Position numbers and translations under genes: made by a program. Below the pieces are notes generated by a model, which saw only the letters and a list, made by a program, of their open reading frames with translations, ran no database searches and was not told the DNA's origin. Below, in pieces: positions 25,181 to 34,793 of a stretch of DNA of 64,000 bases (within the stretch, counting starts at the first letter, position 1; the number at the start of each line of letters is the position of its first letter). The stretch comes from Thiofaba sp049322715 (GTDB lineage: Bacteria; Pseudomonadota; Gammaproteobacteria; Halothiobacillales; Halothiobacillaceae). The stretch spans positions 62,001-126,000 of the forward strand of contig JBMOQP010000011.1 of the NCBI GenBank assembly GCA_049322715.1, written 5' to 3'.

Positions 25181-25186
25181 TATAAT
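25181..25186 (+). promoter_or_regulatory. Candidate -10 element upstream of ppc
   Basis: A perfect TATAAT lies 120 nt before the ppc start in the gnd-ppc divergent region. No convincing -35 is visible at 16-18 nt, so it is only a candidate. The remainder of 25103-25306 shows no repeat or gene. Confidence 0.4.
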
Positions 25187-25306
25187 GAACAACCTTTGTG
25201 AACAAATGATGCGACGGCAGGGGCCAGGGCCCTACCGCCAGAACGGCCTCGGCAGGGATGCCGGGGCCTGTTTCCTGCATGTCGCCCAGACCACGGTAAC
25301 AAGCCC

Positions 25307-28126
25307 ATGCCCAAACGTTCCGCCTCCAAAGCCCAGCACGATGCCGCCTTGCGCGCACGGGTCAAACTTTTCGGCCAGCTGCTGGGCGAGATTGTCCTCG
25401 AACAGGCCGGCGAGGAGGTCTTCGAGGCCGTCGAAACCCTGCGCAAGGGCTTCATCCGTCAACGCCAGCAGCCCAACCCCCGCACCCACGCGCGGCTGAT
25501 CGAGGTCATCAAGGAGTTGCCGGCGGACAAGCTCACCCAGGTGGTGCGCGCCTTCAGCATCTACTTCAGCCTGGTCAACATCGCCGAGGAAGACTTCCAG
25601 CACCAGCAGCGCCGCCGCATGGTGCGCCGCGGCCTCAACCTGTGGAAGGGCTCGTTCCACGACACCCTGCGCGAATTCAGCAAGGAAGGCATGACCGCCG
25701 GCCAGCTGCAGACCCTGCTCGACAACCTGCAGTACATCCCGGTGTTCACCGCCCACCCCACCGAGGCCAAGCGCCGCACGGTGATGGACCAGCAGCGCCG
25801 CATCTTCGTCCTCTCCAGCGAGCTGGACCGCCCCGGCATCGGCGACACCGAGTACGCGGACACCGTCCAGGCGATCAAGACCCACATCCTCGCCCTGTGG
25901 AAGACCAACGAGGTGCGCAGCGTGCGGCCGAAGGTGGAGGACGAGATCCGCCAGGGCCTGTACTACTTCCGCCAGAGCATCTTCGGCGCCGTTCCGGTCA
26001 CCTATCGCTATCTGGAGAAGGCCGTCGCCACCAACTTCGGCCAGGACCTGGCCCAGCAGGTGAAGGTGCCGAGCTTCCTGCGCTTCGGCTCCTGGATCGG
26101 CGGCGACCGCGACGGCAATCCCTTCGTCACCCCGGAGACCACCGAGCAGGCCGTGGCGATGGCCGCCGAGATGGTGCTGGAGGAATACCGCCAGCGGGTG
26201 TTCGCCCTGGGCCGCAGCCTGACCCATTCCATCAGCCTCTGCCCGACCATCTGCATCCGCCAGCTGGCGCTCGAGGAGGACCAGCGCTTTGTCGCCGCGG
26301 TGTTCGGCAACGAGGGCGACGAGCACTTCGAGGACGAGCCCTACCGCACCAAGCTGCGCATCATGCACTACCGCCTGAGCCGCAACCTGGATTACGTGCG
26401 CCGCCTCAAGGAAGGCAATGCCATGCCGCTGCCGGGCGATGCCTACCAGGGGCCGGCCGAATTCGTCGGCGACCTGTACCGCATCCGCGACTCGCTGCTC
26501 GAGAACGGCGACCACCTGCTGGCCGACGCCGAGCTGAAGGACCTCACCCGCCTGGCGGAGACCTTCGGCTTCCACCTGTTCCAGCTCGACATCCGCCAGG
26601 AGTCCACCCGCCACACCGAGGCGGTGGCCGAGATCCTCGACCAGATCGAGCCGGGCCTGAACTACCTCGACCACGGCGAGGAAGATCGCCTGCGCGTGCT
26701 GGCCGAGCGCATCCAGCGTCCCGCGCCGGCCATCGATCCGGACGCGCTGACCCCCGATACCCTGCAGACCCTGCGCGTGTTCGACGTGATGCGTTCCATG
26801 CGCCAGAACGTCAGCGCGGACGCCTTCGGCGCCTACGTCATCTCCATGACCCATGCCGCCAGCCACGTCATGGAAGTCATGTACCTCGCCTACCTCGCCG
26901 GTCTCTCGGGCTACGACCAGAATGGCAAGCCGTACTGCAACCTGCTGGTCTCGCCGCTGTTCGAGACCATCGAGGACCTCGAGCACATCGAGCAGGTGCT
27001 CACCCTGCTGCTCGACAACCCCGTCTACCGCGAGCTGCTGGCCGCCTCGGGCGACCTGCAAGAGGTCATGCTCGGCTACTCCGACTCCTGCAAGGACGGC
27101 GGCGTGCTGGCCTCGGTCTGGAACCTCTACCAGGCCCAGCTCAAGGTGCTGGAGCTGACCCGCTCGCGCGGCGTCCGCTTCCGTCTGTTCCACGGCCGCG
27201 GCGGCACTGTCGCCCGCGGCGGCGGCCCGACCCACGAATCCATCCTGTCCCTGCCGGTCGGCACCGTGCTCGGCCAGATCAAGTTCACCGAGCAGGGCGA
27301 GGTGCTGTCCACCAAGTACAGCAACACCGAGACCGCCATCTACGAACTGACCATGGGCGCCACCGGCCTGATGAAGGCCACCCGCCACCTGGTCCTCGAC
27401 GTGCCCCGCCCGCGCCCCGAGTTCGAGGCCGCGATGGCGGAGATGGCGGGCTACGGCGAGGAGGCCTACCGCGAGCTCACCGACCGCACGCCGGGCTTCA
27501 TCCCCTACTTCTACGAGGCCACCCCAGTGCGCGAGATCGGCCTGATGAACATCGGCTCGCGTCCCTCGCACCGCAAGAAGGGCGACATCTCCAAGTACTC
27601 CGTGCGCGCCATCGCCTGGGTATTCGGCTGGGCGCAGGCGCGCCACACCCTGCCCGCCTGGTTCGGCATCGGCAGCGCGCTCGAGCACTGGCAACGGAAG
27701 CATCCGGGGCAGCTCGAACTGCTGCGCGCCATGTTCGACGGCTGGCCGTTCTTCCACAGCCTGCTGCGCAACACCCAGATGTCGCTGACCAAGGGCGAGA
27801 TGCACATCGCGCGCGAGTACTCGGAACTGGTCCAGGACCGCGCCATGGCCGAGCAGGTCTACGGCATGATCAGCGGCGAATACCAGCGCACGCTCCAGGA
27901 GGTGCTGCGCGTCGCCGGCGTGGACGACCTCCTCGAGATCGACCCGGTGCTCGGCACCTCCATGCAGCGCCGCAACCCATACCTGGACCCGCTCAACCAC
28001 ATCCAGGTCACCCTGCTCAAGCGCTACCGCGACGAATCGCTGTCCGACGAAGAGCGCGAGATGTGGCTGCTGCCGCTGCTGCGCTCCATCAACGCCATCG
28101 CGGCGGGGATGCGCAATACCGGCTGA
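25307..28126 (+). CDS. ppc: Phosphoenolpyruvate carboxylase
   Basis: 939 residues, usual for the bacterial enzyme. Catalytic blocks are intact: FTAHPTEAKRR, GSWIGGDRDGNPFVTPETT, VMLGYSDSCKDGGVLAS and LFHGRGGTVARGGGPTHESI; it ends in the conserved GMRNTG. It carboxylates PEP to oxaloacetate. The glycine-rich loop reads GTVARGGGP where many orthologues have SVGRGGGP, a mild variant. Divergent from gnd; a strong intrinsic terminator follows. Confidence 0.97.
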   Translation: MPKRSASKAQHDAALRARVKLFGQLLGEIVLEQAGEEVFEAVETLRKGFIRQRQQPNPRTHARLIEVIKELPADKLTQVVRAFSIYFSLVNIAEEDFQHQQRRRMVRRGLNLWKGSFHDTLREFSKEGMTAGQLQTLLDNLQYIPVFTAHPTEAKRRTVMDQQRRIFVLSSELDRPGIGDTEYADTVQAIKTHILALWKTNEVRSVRPKVEDEIRQGLYYFRQSIFGAVPVTYRYLEKAVATNFGQDLAQQVKVPSFLRFGSWIGGDRDGNPFVTPETTEQAVAMAAEMVLEEYRQRVFALGRSLTHSISLCPTICIRQLALEEDQRFVAAVFGNEGDEHFEDEPYRTKLRIMHYRLSRNLDYVRRLKEGNAMPLPGDAYQGPAEFVGDLYRIRDSLLENGDHLLADAELKDLTRLAETFGFHLFQLDIRQESTRHTEAVAEILDQIEPGLNYLDHGEEDRLRVLAERIQRPAPAIDPDALTPDTLQTLRVFDVMRSMRQNVSADAFGAYVISMTHAASHVMEVMYLAYLAGLSGYDQNGKPYCNLLVSPLFETIEDLEHIEQVLTLLLDNPVYRELLAASGDLQEVMLGYSDSCKDGGVLASVWNLYQAQLKVLELTRSRGVRFRLFHGRGGTVARGGGPTHESILSLPVGTVLGQIKFTEQGEVLSTKYSNTETAIYELTMGATGLMKATRHLVLDVPRPRPEFEAAMAEMAGYGEEAYRELTDRTPGFIPYFYEATPVREIGLMNIGSRPSHRKKGDISKYSVRAIAWVFGWAQARHTLPAWFGIGSALEHWQRKHPGQLELLRAMFDGWPFFHSLLRNTQMSLTKGEMHIAREYSELVQDRAMAEQVYGMISGEYQRTLQEVLRVAGVDDLLEIDPVLGTSMQRRNPYLDPLNHIQVTLLKRYRDESLSDEEREMWLLPLLRSINAIAAGMRNTG

Positions 28127-28150
28127 CGACCAACAGTCCGGACTACGAGG

Positions 28151-28181
28151 AGGCCGCCTCGATGGGCGGCCTTTGTTTTTT
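28151..28181 (+). terminator. Intrinsic terminator of ppc
   Basis: AGGCCGCC (28151-28158) pairs with GGCGGCCT (28165-28172) and is followed by a T-rich tract (TTGTTTTTT), 25 nt after the ppc stop. Confidence 0.85.
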
Positions 28182-28188
28182 CTGGGAA

Positions 28189-28450
28189 CCTCGAAAAACC
28201 CCATCCTTGGGGTTTTTCGAGGACGTTCGTCGCGGGAAACCAACATCGTTGCAGGGAGCAACGATGGAACGCGGGCTTGCGCCAGCTTAACGCGAAGCTG
28301 GCGCAAGCCAGCGTTCAGCATTCCCCGAAGGGCTGGATACAGGGATGTATCCAGCGGCACCGAGCTCACGCTATTTCAATCGCTTGCGCGATTGCGCGGC
28401 GCTACATCCCTGTGGCGCACGGACGCCTCGAAAGGTTTTTCGAGGCGTCC
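28189..28450. repeat. Family G multi-hairpin repeat, copy 1 (ppc-ggt gap)
   Basis: A series of perfect hairpins: CCTCGAAAAACCCC/GGGGTTTTTCGAGG (28189-28222); the AACATCGTTGC..GCAACGATG block; GCTTGCGCCAGCTT/AAGCTGGCGCAAGC; CTGGATACA/TGTATCCAG; CAATCGC/GCGATTG; and a closing GGACGCCTCGAAA/TTTCGAGGCGTCC (28421-28450) followed by T runs, which can act as a second plus-strand terminator. The AACATCGTTGC and GGGCTGG..ACAGGGATGT blocks recur at 62.6 kb. This fills the ~350-nt gap; no gene is visible. Confidence 0.75.
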
Positions 28451-28476
28451 TTCTGTTTTTTCGCGGCGGGCCGACC

Positions 28477-30156
28477 TCACTCGTCCCGCACAATCCTCAC
28501 CGCCGCCATGCCCTCGACCCGTGGATCGCTGGCCGCCTCCACCCGGCCGTCGTTCGCCCGCTCCCACAGTATGGCCTGCATGTTCCCCCAGGGCTGCTGC
28601 TCGCGCAGGACATGACCCCGCGCCGCCAGCCCCTTGCGGGTGGACTCGTCCAGCGCCCCCGGCTCGTGCTGCAGCACGTCCGGCAGGTACTGGTGGTGGA
28701 TGCGCGGGCGCGACACCCACTCCAGCGGCGGCTTGCCCTCCACGACCTCCAGCGTGCCCAGCAGCACCATGGTGATGATGCGGCTGCCGCCCGGGGAACC
28801 GAGGACCGCCAGCCGCTCGTCGCTGCGCACGAAGGTCGGCGTCATGCTCGAGAGCATGCGCTTGCCGGGCGCGATGGCATTGGCCTCGGCGCCCACCAGG
28901 CCATAGGCGTTCGGCACGCCGGGCTTGGTCGAGAAGTCGTCCATCTCATCGTTGAGCAGCACGCCGGTGCCGGGCGGCACGAAGACGGCCCCGAACGGAT
29001 AGTTGATGCTCAGGGTGGCGGAGACCGCGTTGCCATCCTGGTCGAGGATGGAGAAATGGGTGGTGTCGTCCCCTCCCCCCGGGGGCACCGCCCCCGGCAG
29101 GCTGGCGCTCGGCATCGCGCGGTCCGGGCGGACCGACATCCGCAGGCCGTCCGCGTAGAAGGGATGCAGCAGGCGTTCGAGGGGCATGACAACGAAATCG
29201 GGGTCGCCCAGGTATTCCGCCCTGTCGCGGTAGGCGCGGCGCATGGCCTCGACAACAAGATGGATGCGCCTGGCCTCGTCCAGCGCGGCCAGATCGTAGC
29301 CTGCGAGGATGTTGAGCATGGTGACCAGTGCCACCCCGCCAGAGGACGGAGGCGCAGCGGAGATGATCTCGTGGCCACGGTAGCGGCCGCGCACCGGCTC
29401 GCGCTCGACCACGCGATAGCCGGCGAGGTCCTCTTCGCTCCAGATACCCCCCGCCGCGCGCACCCCGGCCACGAGCCGGCGCGCCACCTCGCCGCGGTAG
29501 AAGCCGTCCGCCCCCTCTTCCGCCATCCGCCCCAGCACCTCCGCAAGCTCCGGCTGGCGGATCACGTGCCCGAGCGGCGGCACATCTCCGTTCTTCAGGA
29601 ACAGTCGTGCCGCCTCGGGCGAGTCCGCAAAAGCCCCCAGGCGGAAGCCGGCCATGCGACGGTAGTGACCGGTGACCGGGAACCCCTCGCGCGCGAGGCG
29701 GATGGCCGGCGCCAGGGAGGCCGCCAGCGGCAGGCGGCCGTACTCCCGCGCCAGGTGGTCAAGCGCGGCCGGCACCCCGGGAATGCCCGCCGCCAGCGCC
29801 CCGTCCATCGACAGCCACGGGACCGGCTTGCCCTGCGCATCAAGGTACATGTCCCGGTGTGCGGCCAGAGGCGCCCGCTCGCGCCCGTCGATCATCACCT
29901 GCCGGTCCTTTTCCGCCTCATGGAGCAGCCAGAACCCTCCTCCACCGAGGCCCGAGCTATAGGGCTCGACCACCGCCAGCGCGGCGCTGACCGCTACGGC
30001 GGCATCGAAGGCATTGCCGCCCGCCGCGAGGATGGCAAAGCCTGCCTCGGTGGCCAGCGGATGGGCAGAGGCGATGGCGGCCGCGGGCGGCTTGTCCGCA
30101 GCCTCCAGCGGCAGGAATACCAGTCCGAGCAGGAAGATCACCACACGCAGACCCAT
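28477..30156 (-). CDS. ggt: Gamma-glutamyltransferase
   Basis: 559 residues with a signal peptide (MGLRVVIFLLGLVFLPLEAA), so periplasmic. The autocleavage/nucleophile Thr is T365 in GDDTTHFSILD, splitting a ~364-residue large and ~195-residue small subunit; ARG-loop, LNDEMDDFS and the GSPGGSRIITMVL substrate loop are present. It hydrolyses or transpeptidates glutathione and other gamma-glutamyl compounds. Last of the minus-strand genes after panC and the SemiSWEET gene (4-nt gap). Confidence 0.95.
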   Translation of the reverse strand: MGLRVVIFLLGLVFLPLEAADKPPAAAIASAHPLATEAGFAILAAGGNAFDAAVAVSAALAVVEPYSSGLGGGGFWLLHEAEKDRQVMIDGRERAPLAAHRDMYLDAQGKPVPWLSMDGALAAGIPGVPAALDHLAREYGRLPLAASLAPAIRLAREGFPVTGHYRRMAGFRLGAFADSPEAARLFLKNGDVPPLGHVIRQPELAEVLGRMAEEGADGFYRGEVARRLVAGVRAAGGIWSEEDLAGYRVVEREPVRGRYRGHEIISAAPPSSGGVALVTMLNILAGYDLAALDEARRIHLVVEAMRRAYRDRAEYLGDPDFVVMPLERLLHPFYADGLRMSVRPDRAMPSASLPGAVPPGGGDDTTHFSILDQDGNAVSATLSINYPFGAVFVPPGTGVLLNDEMDDFSTKPGVPNAYGLVGAEANAIAPGKRMLSSMTPTFVRSDERLAVLGSPGGSRIITMVLLGTLEVVEGKPPLEWVSRPRIHHQYLPDVLQHEPGALDESTRKGLAARGHVLREQQPWGNMQAILWERANDGRVEAASDPRVEGMAAVRIVRDE

Positions 30157-30160
30157 GAAC

Positions 30161-30421
30161 CTACCCGTAGCGAAGCTTGAAGAACAGGATGCTGCCCGAC
30201 AAGGCAGCCGTGACGGTGTTGGCGACGATGATTGGCCAGGAGCCGATGAGCAGGCCGTAGGCCAGCCAGCCCAGCACGCCGAGGGTGAAGATCAGAAACA
30301 TGCTCAGCGAGAGATCGCGCGCATGACGGCTGCGCCAGGTCTTCACCGCCTGTGGCACGAAGGCGATGGTGGTGAGGACGGCCGCCACGCTGCCGATGAT
30401 GTCACTCGGTTCGACGGCCAT
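30161..30421 (-). CDS. SemiSWEET-type sugar transporter
   Basis: 86 residues, three membrane helices, with the PQ-loop motif in TIAFVPQAVKTWRSRHARDL followed by LSMFLIFTLGVLGWLAYGLL. Bacterial SemiSWEETs work as dimers to move sugars down a gradient; the substrate here is unknown. It sits between panC (9-nt gap) and ggt (4-nt gap), so it is probably in the same transcript. Confidence 0.88.
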   Translation of the reverse strand: MAVEPSDIIGSVAAVLTTIAFVPQAVKTWRSRHARDLSLSMFLIFTLGVLGWLAYGLLIGSWPIIVANTVTAALSGSILFFKLRYG

Positions 30422-30430
30422 GGCGCCGCC

Positions 30431-31273
30431 TCAGACCGGCAGGTTGTCGATCAGCCGGGTCCGCCCAAGACGCGCGGCGGCCAGGATGCGCAGACTTCCC
30501 GCCTCGCCCACGACCGCATGGGAGAGATCTTCGGCGCGCCGCACGCTGACGTAGTCGGGGACGAAGCCCAGGGCATGTAGACGCTCGATGGCCTCTGCCT
30601 CGACCATGGCCGGCGCCTGGCCCGCATGCAAGGCCTCACGCGCCGCGCACAGGGTGCGGTACAAGCCGGGGGCGATGGCGCGCTCCTCCGTGCTCAGGTA
30701 ACCGTTGCGCGAGCTTATCGCCAGGCCATCGGCCTCGCGCACCGTCGGCAGGCCGATCAGTTCGATCGGCATGTCGAGGTCGCGCGCCATGCGGCGCAGG
30801 ATGGCGAGCTGCTGGTAGTCCTTCTCCCCGAACACCGCGACGTCAGGCATGACGATGTTGAACAGCTTGGTCACGACCGTGGTGACGCCGGCAAAATGGC
30901 CAGGACGCGAGGCGCCGCACAGGATGTCCGACAGCTCAGGCACCATCACCCGCGTGCAGCCTGCCTGGCCGTGCGGGTAGAGGGTATCGACCGCGGGCAG
31001 GAACAGCAGCCTGGCGCCCGCTTCCGCCAGCAGGGCGGCATCCCGCTCCTCGGTACGGGGGTAGCTGTCGAAGTCCTCGCCCGCGCCGAACTGGAGCGGG
31101 TTGACGAAGATGCTAACCACCACGGCGTCGGCGGCCTGCTGGGCCCGCTCCACCAGGGCCAGGTGGCCGGCGTGCAGGTTGCCCATGGTGGGAACGAAGG
31201 CGATGCGCTTGCCCTTCGCACGCAGGGCGCGGACGGCGGCACGTAGGTCAGATATGGCGTGAAGGGTTTGCAT
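30431..31273 (-). CDS. panC: Pantothenate synthetase
   Basis: 280 residues from MQTLHAISDLRAAVRALRAK; the longer frame to 31357 lacks homology. HIGH motif HAGH (34-37) within FVPTMGNLHAGH and the KMSKS-like ISSRNGYLS are intact, with FGEKDYQQLAILRRM in between. It joins pantoate and beta-alanine using ATP. Follows panB by 37 nt. Confidence 0.96.
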   Translation of the reverse strand: MQTLHAISDLRAAVRALRAKGKRIAFVPTMGNLHAGHLALVERAQQAADAVVVSIFVNPLQFGAGEDFDSYPRTEERDAALLAEAGARLLFLPAVDTLYPHGQAGCTRVMVPELSDILCGASRPGHFAGVTTVVTKLFNIVMPDVAVFGEKDYQQLAILRRMARDLDMPIELIGLPTVREADGLAISSRNGYLSTEERAIAPGLYRTLCAAREALHAGQAPAMVEAEAIERLHALGFVPDYVSVRRAEDLSHAVVGEAGSLRILAAARLGRTRLIDNLPV

Positions 31274-31310
31274 GATCTTTCGATGACTAGGCCGAGGGGG
31301 CGTGGCTAGA

Positions 31311-32120
31311 TCAAGTGAAACAATGTTCAGGCTGCGGGAAGGCGCCACTGCGGACATCCTCGACGAAGGCCTTCAGGGCAGGCCCGGGCGCCCCGTGGCT
31401 CGCGGCGTAGTCGCGCGCGAACTTCGGCGGACGGGCGGTGTAGCCGAGCAGGTCGTAGCTGACCAGCACCTGGCCATCGCAGGCAGGGCCGGCGCCGATG
31501 CCGATCACCGGGATGGCGAGGGCACGGGTGATTTCCTCGGCCAGAAGGCTGGGGATGCATTCGAGGATCAGCAGATCCGCCCCCGCCTTTTCCAGCGCCA
31601 GGGCATCCTTGAGCATCGCCTGCGCGGCCTCCGGGGCACGGCCCTGCACGCGGTAGCCGCCGAGCTTGTGCACCGACTGCGGGGTGAGTCCGAGGTGGGC
31701 ACAGACCGGGATGCCCTGGCGGCTGAGGGCCAGCACCGTCTCGAGCTGTGGAGCCCCCCCCTCGAGCTTGACCACCTGCGCGCCCCCCTCCTTCATCAGC
31801 CTGGCCGCGCTGTGCAGGGCCTGCTCCGGCGTGGCGTAGCTCATGAACGGCAGGTCGGCGATCAGCACCGCGCGCCCCGAAACGGACCTGAGGCCGCGGG
31901 CCACGCAGCGGGTATGGTAGATGACCTCGTCCAAGGTGACCGGGATGGTGGTGTCATGCCCCTGCACCACCATGCCGAGCGAGTCGCCCACCAGCACCAG
32001 CTCGGCGCCGGCGGCCTCGACCAGGCGGGCAAGGCTGGCGTCGTAGGCGGTCAGGCAGGCGATGCGCTCGCCTCGCGACTTCATGCCGCGCAGGTCGACG
32101 AGGGTCAGGGGACGGCTCAT
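31311..32120 (-). CDS. panB: 3-methyl-2-oxobutanoate hydroxymethyltransferase
   Basis: 269 residues. TIM-barrel enzyme with metal-binding VLVGDSLGMVVQGHDTTIPV, KLEGG and VCAHLGLTPQ. It makes ketopantoate for CoA biosynthesis. It overlaps folK by 4 nt in the conserved pcnB-folK-panB-panC order. Confidence 0.97.
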   Translation of the reverse strand: MSRPLTLVDLRGMKSRGERIACLTAYDASLARLVEAAGAELVLVGDSLGMVVQGHDTTIPVTLDEVIYHTRCVARGLRSVSGRAVLIADLPFMSYATPEQALHSAARLMKEGGAQVVKLEGGAPQLETVLALSRQGIPVCAHLGLTPQSVHKLGGYRVQGRAPEAAQAMLKDALALEKAGADLLILECIPSLLAEEITRALAIPVIGIGAGPACDGQVLVSYDLLGYTARPPKFARDYAASHGAPGPALKAFVEDVRSGAFPQPEHCFT

Positions 32121-32605
32121 GCGGCTTCCTCCAGGGGTTCGCAGGTGTCTGTGGCGCGCGCCGCCAGCAGGTCGGCCAGCGGCCCGAGGCCGGGAATGAC
32201 GAGGTCGGGGGCGAGTTCCGCCAGCGGGCAGAGCACGAAGGCGCGCTCGCCGATGCCCGGGTGCGGCAGGGTCAGCTCGGGCGAGTCCAGGCGAAGATTG
32301 TCATACAGCAGTAGATCGAGGTCGATGACACGCTCGCCCCAGCGACGCAGGCGCACCCGGCCGAAGTCTTGCTCGATGGCCTGCAGTGCGTGCAGCAGGT
32401 CGCGCGGCGCGAGTTCCGTCTCCAGAGCCGCCACCGCGTTGATGTATTCGGGCTGGTCGACAGGCCCCATCGGCGGGCTGCGGTAGAGGCGCGAGGCCGC
32501 GGCGAGGCGACTTTCGGGCAGCGCGGCGATCACCCCGAGCGCGCGCCGGACCTGTCCCGCGGGGTCGTTCAGATTGCTGCCCAGGCCGATGTAGGCAAGC
32601 GGCAT
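32117..32605 (-). CDS. folK: 2-amino-4-hydroxy-6-hydroxymethyldihydropteridine pyrophosphokinase
   Basis: 162 residues from MPLAYIGLGSNLNDPAGQVR; the longer frame overlaps pcnB. The HPPK signature RRWGERVIDLDLLLYD and LPHPGIGERAFVLCPLAEL are intact. Folate pathway kinase. It lies 5 nt after the pcnB stop and overlaps panB. Confidence 0.95.
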   Translation of the reverse strand: MPLAYIGLGSNLNDPAGQVRRALGVIAALPESRLAAASRLYRSPPMGPVDQPEYINAVAALETELAPRDLLHALQAIEQDFGRVRLRRWGERVIDLDLLLYDNLRLDSPELTLPHPGIGERAFVLCPLAELAPDLVIPGLGPLADLLAARATDTCEPLEEAA

Positions 32606-32610
32606 GAGAC

Positions 32611-33984
32611 TCACTCGGCCGGTGTGGCCGCACCCTCGCCCTTGCCCTTGCGGCGGCGCGGGGCACGGCGACGCTTGCGACCGCCCTCGCCCGCGGGCGC
32701 CGAGACGCCCTGCTGCTGCTCCGGGCTCGCCTCGACGAAGGCCATCCACCATGCCGCATCCTCGGCGGCCTGCTGCTCGCCACTCTGTGCGCGCAGCAAG
32801 AGGAAGTCGTAGGCGGCGCGGAAGCGTGGGTGGCCGTACAGGCTAGCCACCCCGCGCCCCTTGTGCAGGGCGAAACGCGGCTGCATCTCCCAGATCTCGC
32901 GGGTCAGCAGCTGCAGGTGGCGCGGAATGGCGATGCGCGACTGCAGCACGCGCAGGGCCTCATCGCCGGCCTGCTGCAGCAGGACGGCATCGGGCTGGCC
33001 CTCGTGCTCCAGCACCTGGGCGTGCAGCACGACCACCGGCCACAGCAGCGCGGCGAACAGGAAGGCGGTGGACAGCGGAAGGTCCTGCGCGACGCGACGG
33101 TCGGTATTGGCCAGCGCGGTCTCGATGAAGTGCAGCGCCGCGCCCTCGTCGCGGGTGAAGCCCAGCGCCGCGTCGACCGGCGGCAGCAGCCAGCGCAGCA
33201 GGTCGAGCCGGCGCAGCTCGTGCAGCGAGGCCACGCCGTGGCCGGTATGGAACAGCTTCACGCACTCGTCGAACAGGCGCGCCGGCGGGATGCCCTCGAG
33301 CAGTTCCGCCAGATCACTCATCGGCCGCTCGGTGTCGGGGTGCAGCCGGAAGCCGAGCTTGGCGGCGAAGCGGGCGGCGCGCAGCATGCGCACCGGATCC
33401 TCGCGGTAGCGGGTCTCGGGGTCGCCGAGCAGGCGCAGCACGCCGTCCTGCAGGTCCTGCATGCCACCGACGTAGTCGAGCACGCTGAAATCCGCGATGT
33501 CGTAATACAGCGCGTTGACGGTGAAGTCGCGACGCTGGACGTCGTCCTCGAGCGTGCCATAGACGTTGTCGCGCAGCAGGCGGCCGCTGTCGTCGGTGGC
33601 CCGGCCAGGCACGTCGTCACCCGAGGCGCGGAAGGTGGCGACCTCGACGATCTCCTTGCCGAACAGCACGTGCGCCAGGCGGAAGCGACGGCCGATCAGG
33701 CGGCAGTTGCGGAACAGGCGACGCACCTGTTCGGGCGTGGCGTCGGTGGCGATGTCGAAGTCCTTCGGCTCGCGGCCGAGGAGCAGGTCGCGCACGCCGC
33801 CGCCGACCAGGCAGGCGCGGAAGCCGGCCTCGTGCAGGCGGTAGAGGACGTTGAGGGCGTTCTTACTGATGTTCTTGCGCGAGATGCAGTGCGCATCGCG
33901 CGGGATGATGGGGGAAGGGGAAGAATCCACGGGGTTCCGTCTGAGTGGTTTGCAGCGGGCTAAAAATGCCCGCAAGGGTACCAT
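32611..33984 (-). CDS. pcnB: Poly(A) polymerase I
   Basis: About 457 residues from the ATG at 33984. The nucleotidyltransferase head LVGGGVRDLLLGREPKDFDI, the RNA-binding region HPDTERPMSDLAEL and the Arg/Lys-rich tail (GGRKRRRAPRRRKGKGEG) match PcnB, distinguishing it from CCA-adding enzymes, as does its place ahead of folK. It adds 3' poly(A) tails that promote RNA decay. The start is uncertain: no strong Shine-Dalgarno; homologues also support a start nearer IPRDAHCISRKNISKNA. Confidence 0.92.
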   Translation of the reverse strand: MVPLRAFLARCKPLRRNPVDSSPSPIIPRDAHCISRKNISKNALNVLYRLHEAGFRACLVGGGVRDLLLGREPKDFDIATDATPEQVRRLFRNCRLIGRRFRLAHVLFGKEIVEVATFRASGDDVPGRATDDSGRLLRDNVYGTLEDDVQRRDFTVNALYYDIADFSVLDYVGGMQDLQDGVLRLLGDPETRYREDPVRMLRAARFAAKLGFRLHPDTERPMSDLAELLEGIPPARLFDECVKLFHTGHGVASLHELRRLDLLRWLLPPVDAALGFTRDEGAALHFIETALANTDRRVAQDLPLSTAFLFAALLWPVVVLHAQVLEHEGQPDAVLLQQAGDEALRVLQSRIAIPRHLQLLTREIWEMQPRFALHKGRGVASLYGHPRFRAAYDFLLLRAQSGEQQAAEDAAWWMAFVEASPEQQQGVSAPAGEGGRKRRRAPRRRKGKGEGAATPAE

Positions 33985-34037
33985 GAAAGCCGCGCGAACG
34001 TGGTTGATGAGTGCGATGCCGGAATGATCGGAGTATT

Positions 34038-34793
34038 TCAAGTGTTGTCCTGATGCAGGTGCGGCGCGGGGCAGGCACCGGTTTCCCACCCCGATTCCCC
34101 GGCCAGCAACGGCGGCAGTTGGGCGAGGTTCGCGATGATGGCCCATGGCGCCGGCATGTGGCCAGGAAAGGGAGAGCCCAGCCGGTTGATCCAGATGGCC
34201 CGCACCCCCGCGTTGTGGGCGCCGAGCACGTCGTGCTCGGGGTGGTCGCCGACGTGCACCATGGCATCCGCCGGCTCGCCCAGGCGCTCGAGGGCAAGGT
34301 GGAACATGCGGGGGTCGGGCTTGCCCGCCCCCGCCTCGGCCGAGTTGACCGCCAGGCGGAAGTGACGCGCGAGGCCGATGCGCTCGATGCAGGCATTGCC
34401 GTTGGAGAGTGCCACGAGGGCATGGCGGCGCGCGAGCGCGGCCAGCACCGCCTCGACCTCGGGGAACAGCTCGACCGCGTTGCGTGCGGCGTAGAACGCC
34501 GCGAACGCCTCCTCGGCGAAGTCCTCCGCGTAGGCCGCCTCGCGGCCAAGATGGCGCAGGAAGGCCTTGCGCAGGGTGGTCAGGTCATGCCGCTGCCCGG
34601 GGCGGGCGCGCATGTAGTTCAGGCACACCGCGTGCAGGCTGTCTGGCGTGTGGCCGTGGGTGATGCGCGGGTAGCGCGTGTCGATCCAGTCGAACAGCAC
34701 GCGGTTGGCGCGCCGGATGACCGGTTCGATGGACCACAGGGTGTCATCCAGGTCGAAGCCGATGACGCGCACGGGGTTCAAGGCGAGCCTCAT
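34038..34793 (-). CDS. HAD-family hydrolase (YigB-like)
   Basis: 251 residues from the ATG at 34793, which overlaps the ABC ATPase stop as ATGA. Motif I IGFDLDDTLW (nucleophile D14, D16), motif II ALSNGN, Lys in AGAGKPDPRMF and motif IV VGDHPEHDVLGAHNAG are complete. Substrate not determinable; YigB-type members dephosphorylate FMN and small phosphates. Translationally coupled to the yejF-like gene. Confidence 0.85.
   Translation of the reverse strand: MRLALNPVRVIGFDLDDTLWSIEPVIRRANRVLFDWIDTRYPRITHGHTPDSLHAVCLNYMRARPGQRHDLTTLRKAFLRHLGREAAYAEDFAEEAFAAFYAARNAVELFPEVEAVLAALARRHALVALSNGNACIERIGLARHFRLAVNSAEAGAGKPDPRMFHLALERLGEPADAMVHVGDHPEHDVLGAHNAGVRAIWINRLGSPFPGHMPAPWAIIANLAQLPPLLAGESGWETGACPAPHLHQDNT

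Noticed and set aside
25232..28369. A 1045-codon open frame on the minus strand opposite ppc
   Set aside because: Stop-free shadow of GC-rich coding sequence; ppc on the other strand has complete catalytic motifs, and the antisense peptide is low-complexity His/Ala/Gly/Leu-rich.
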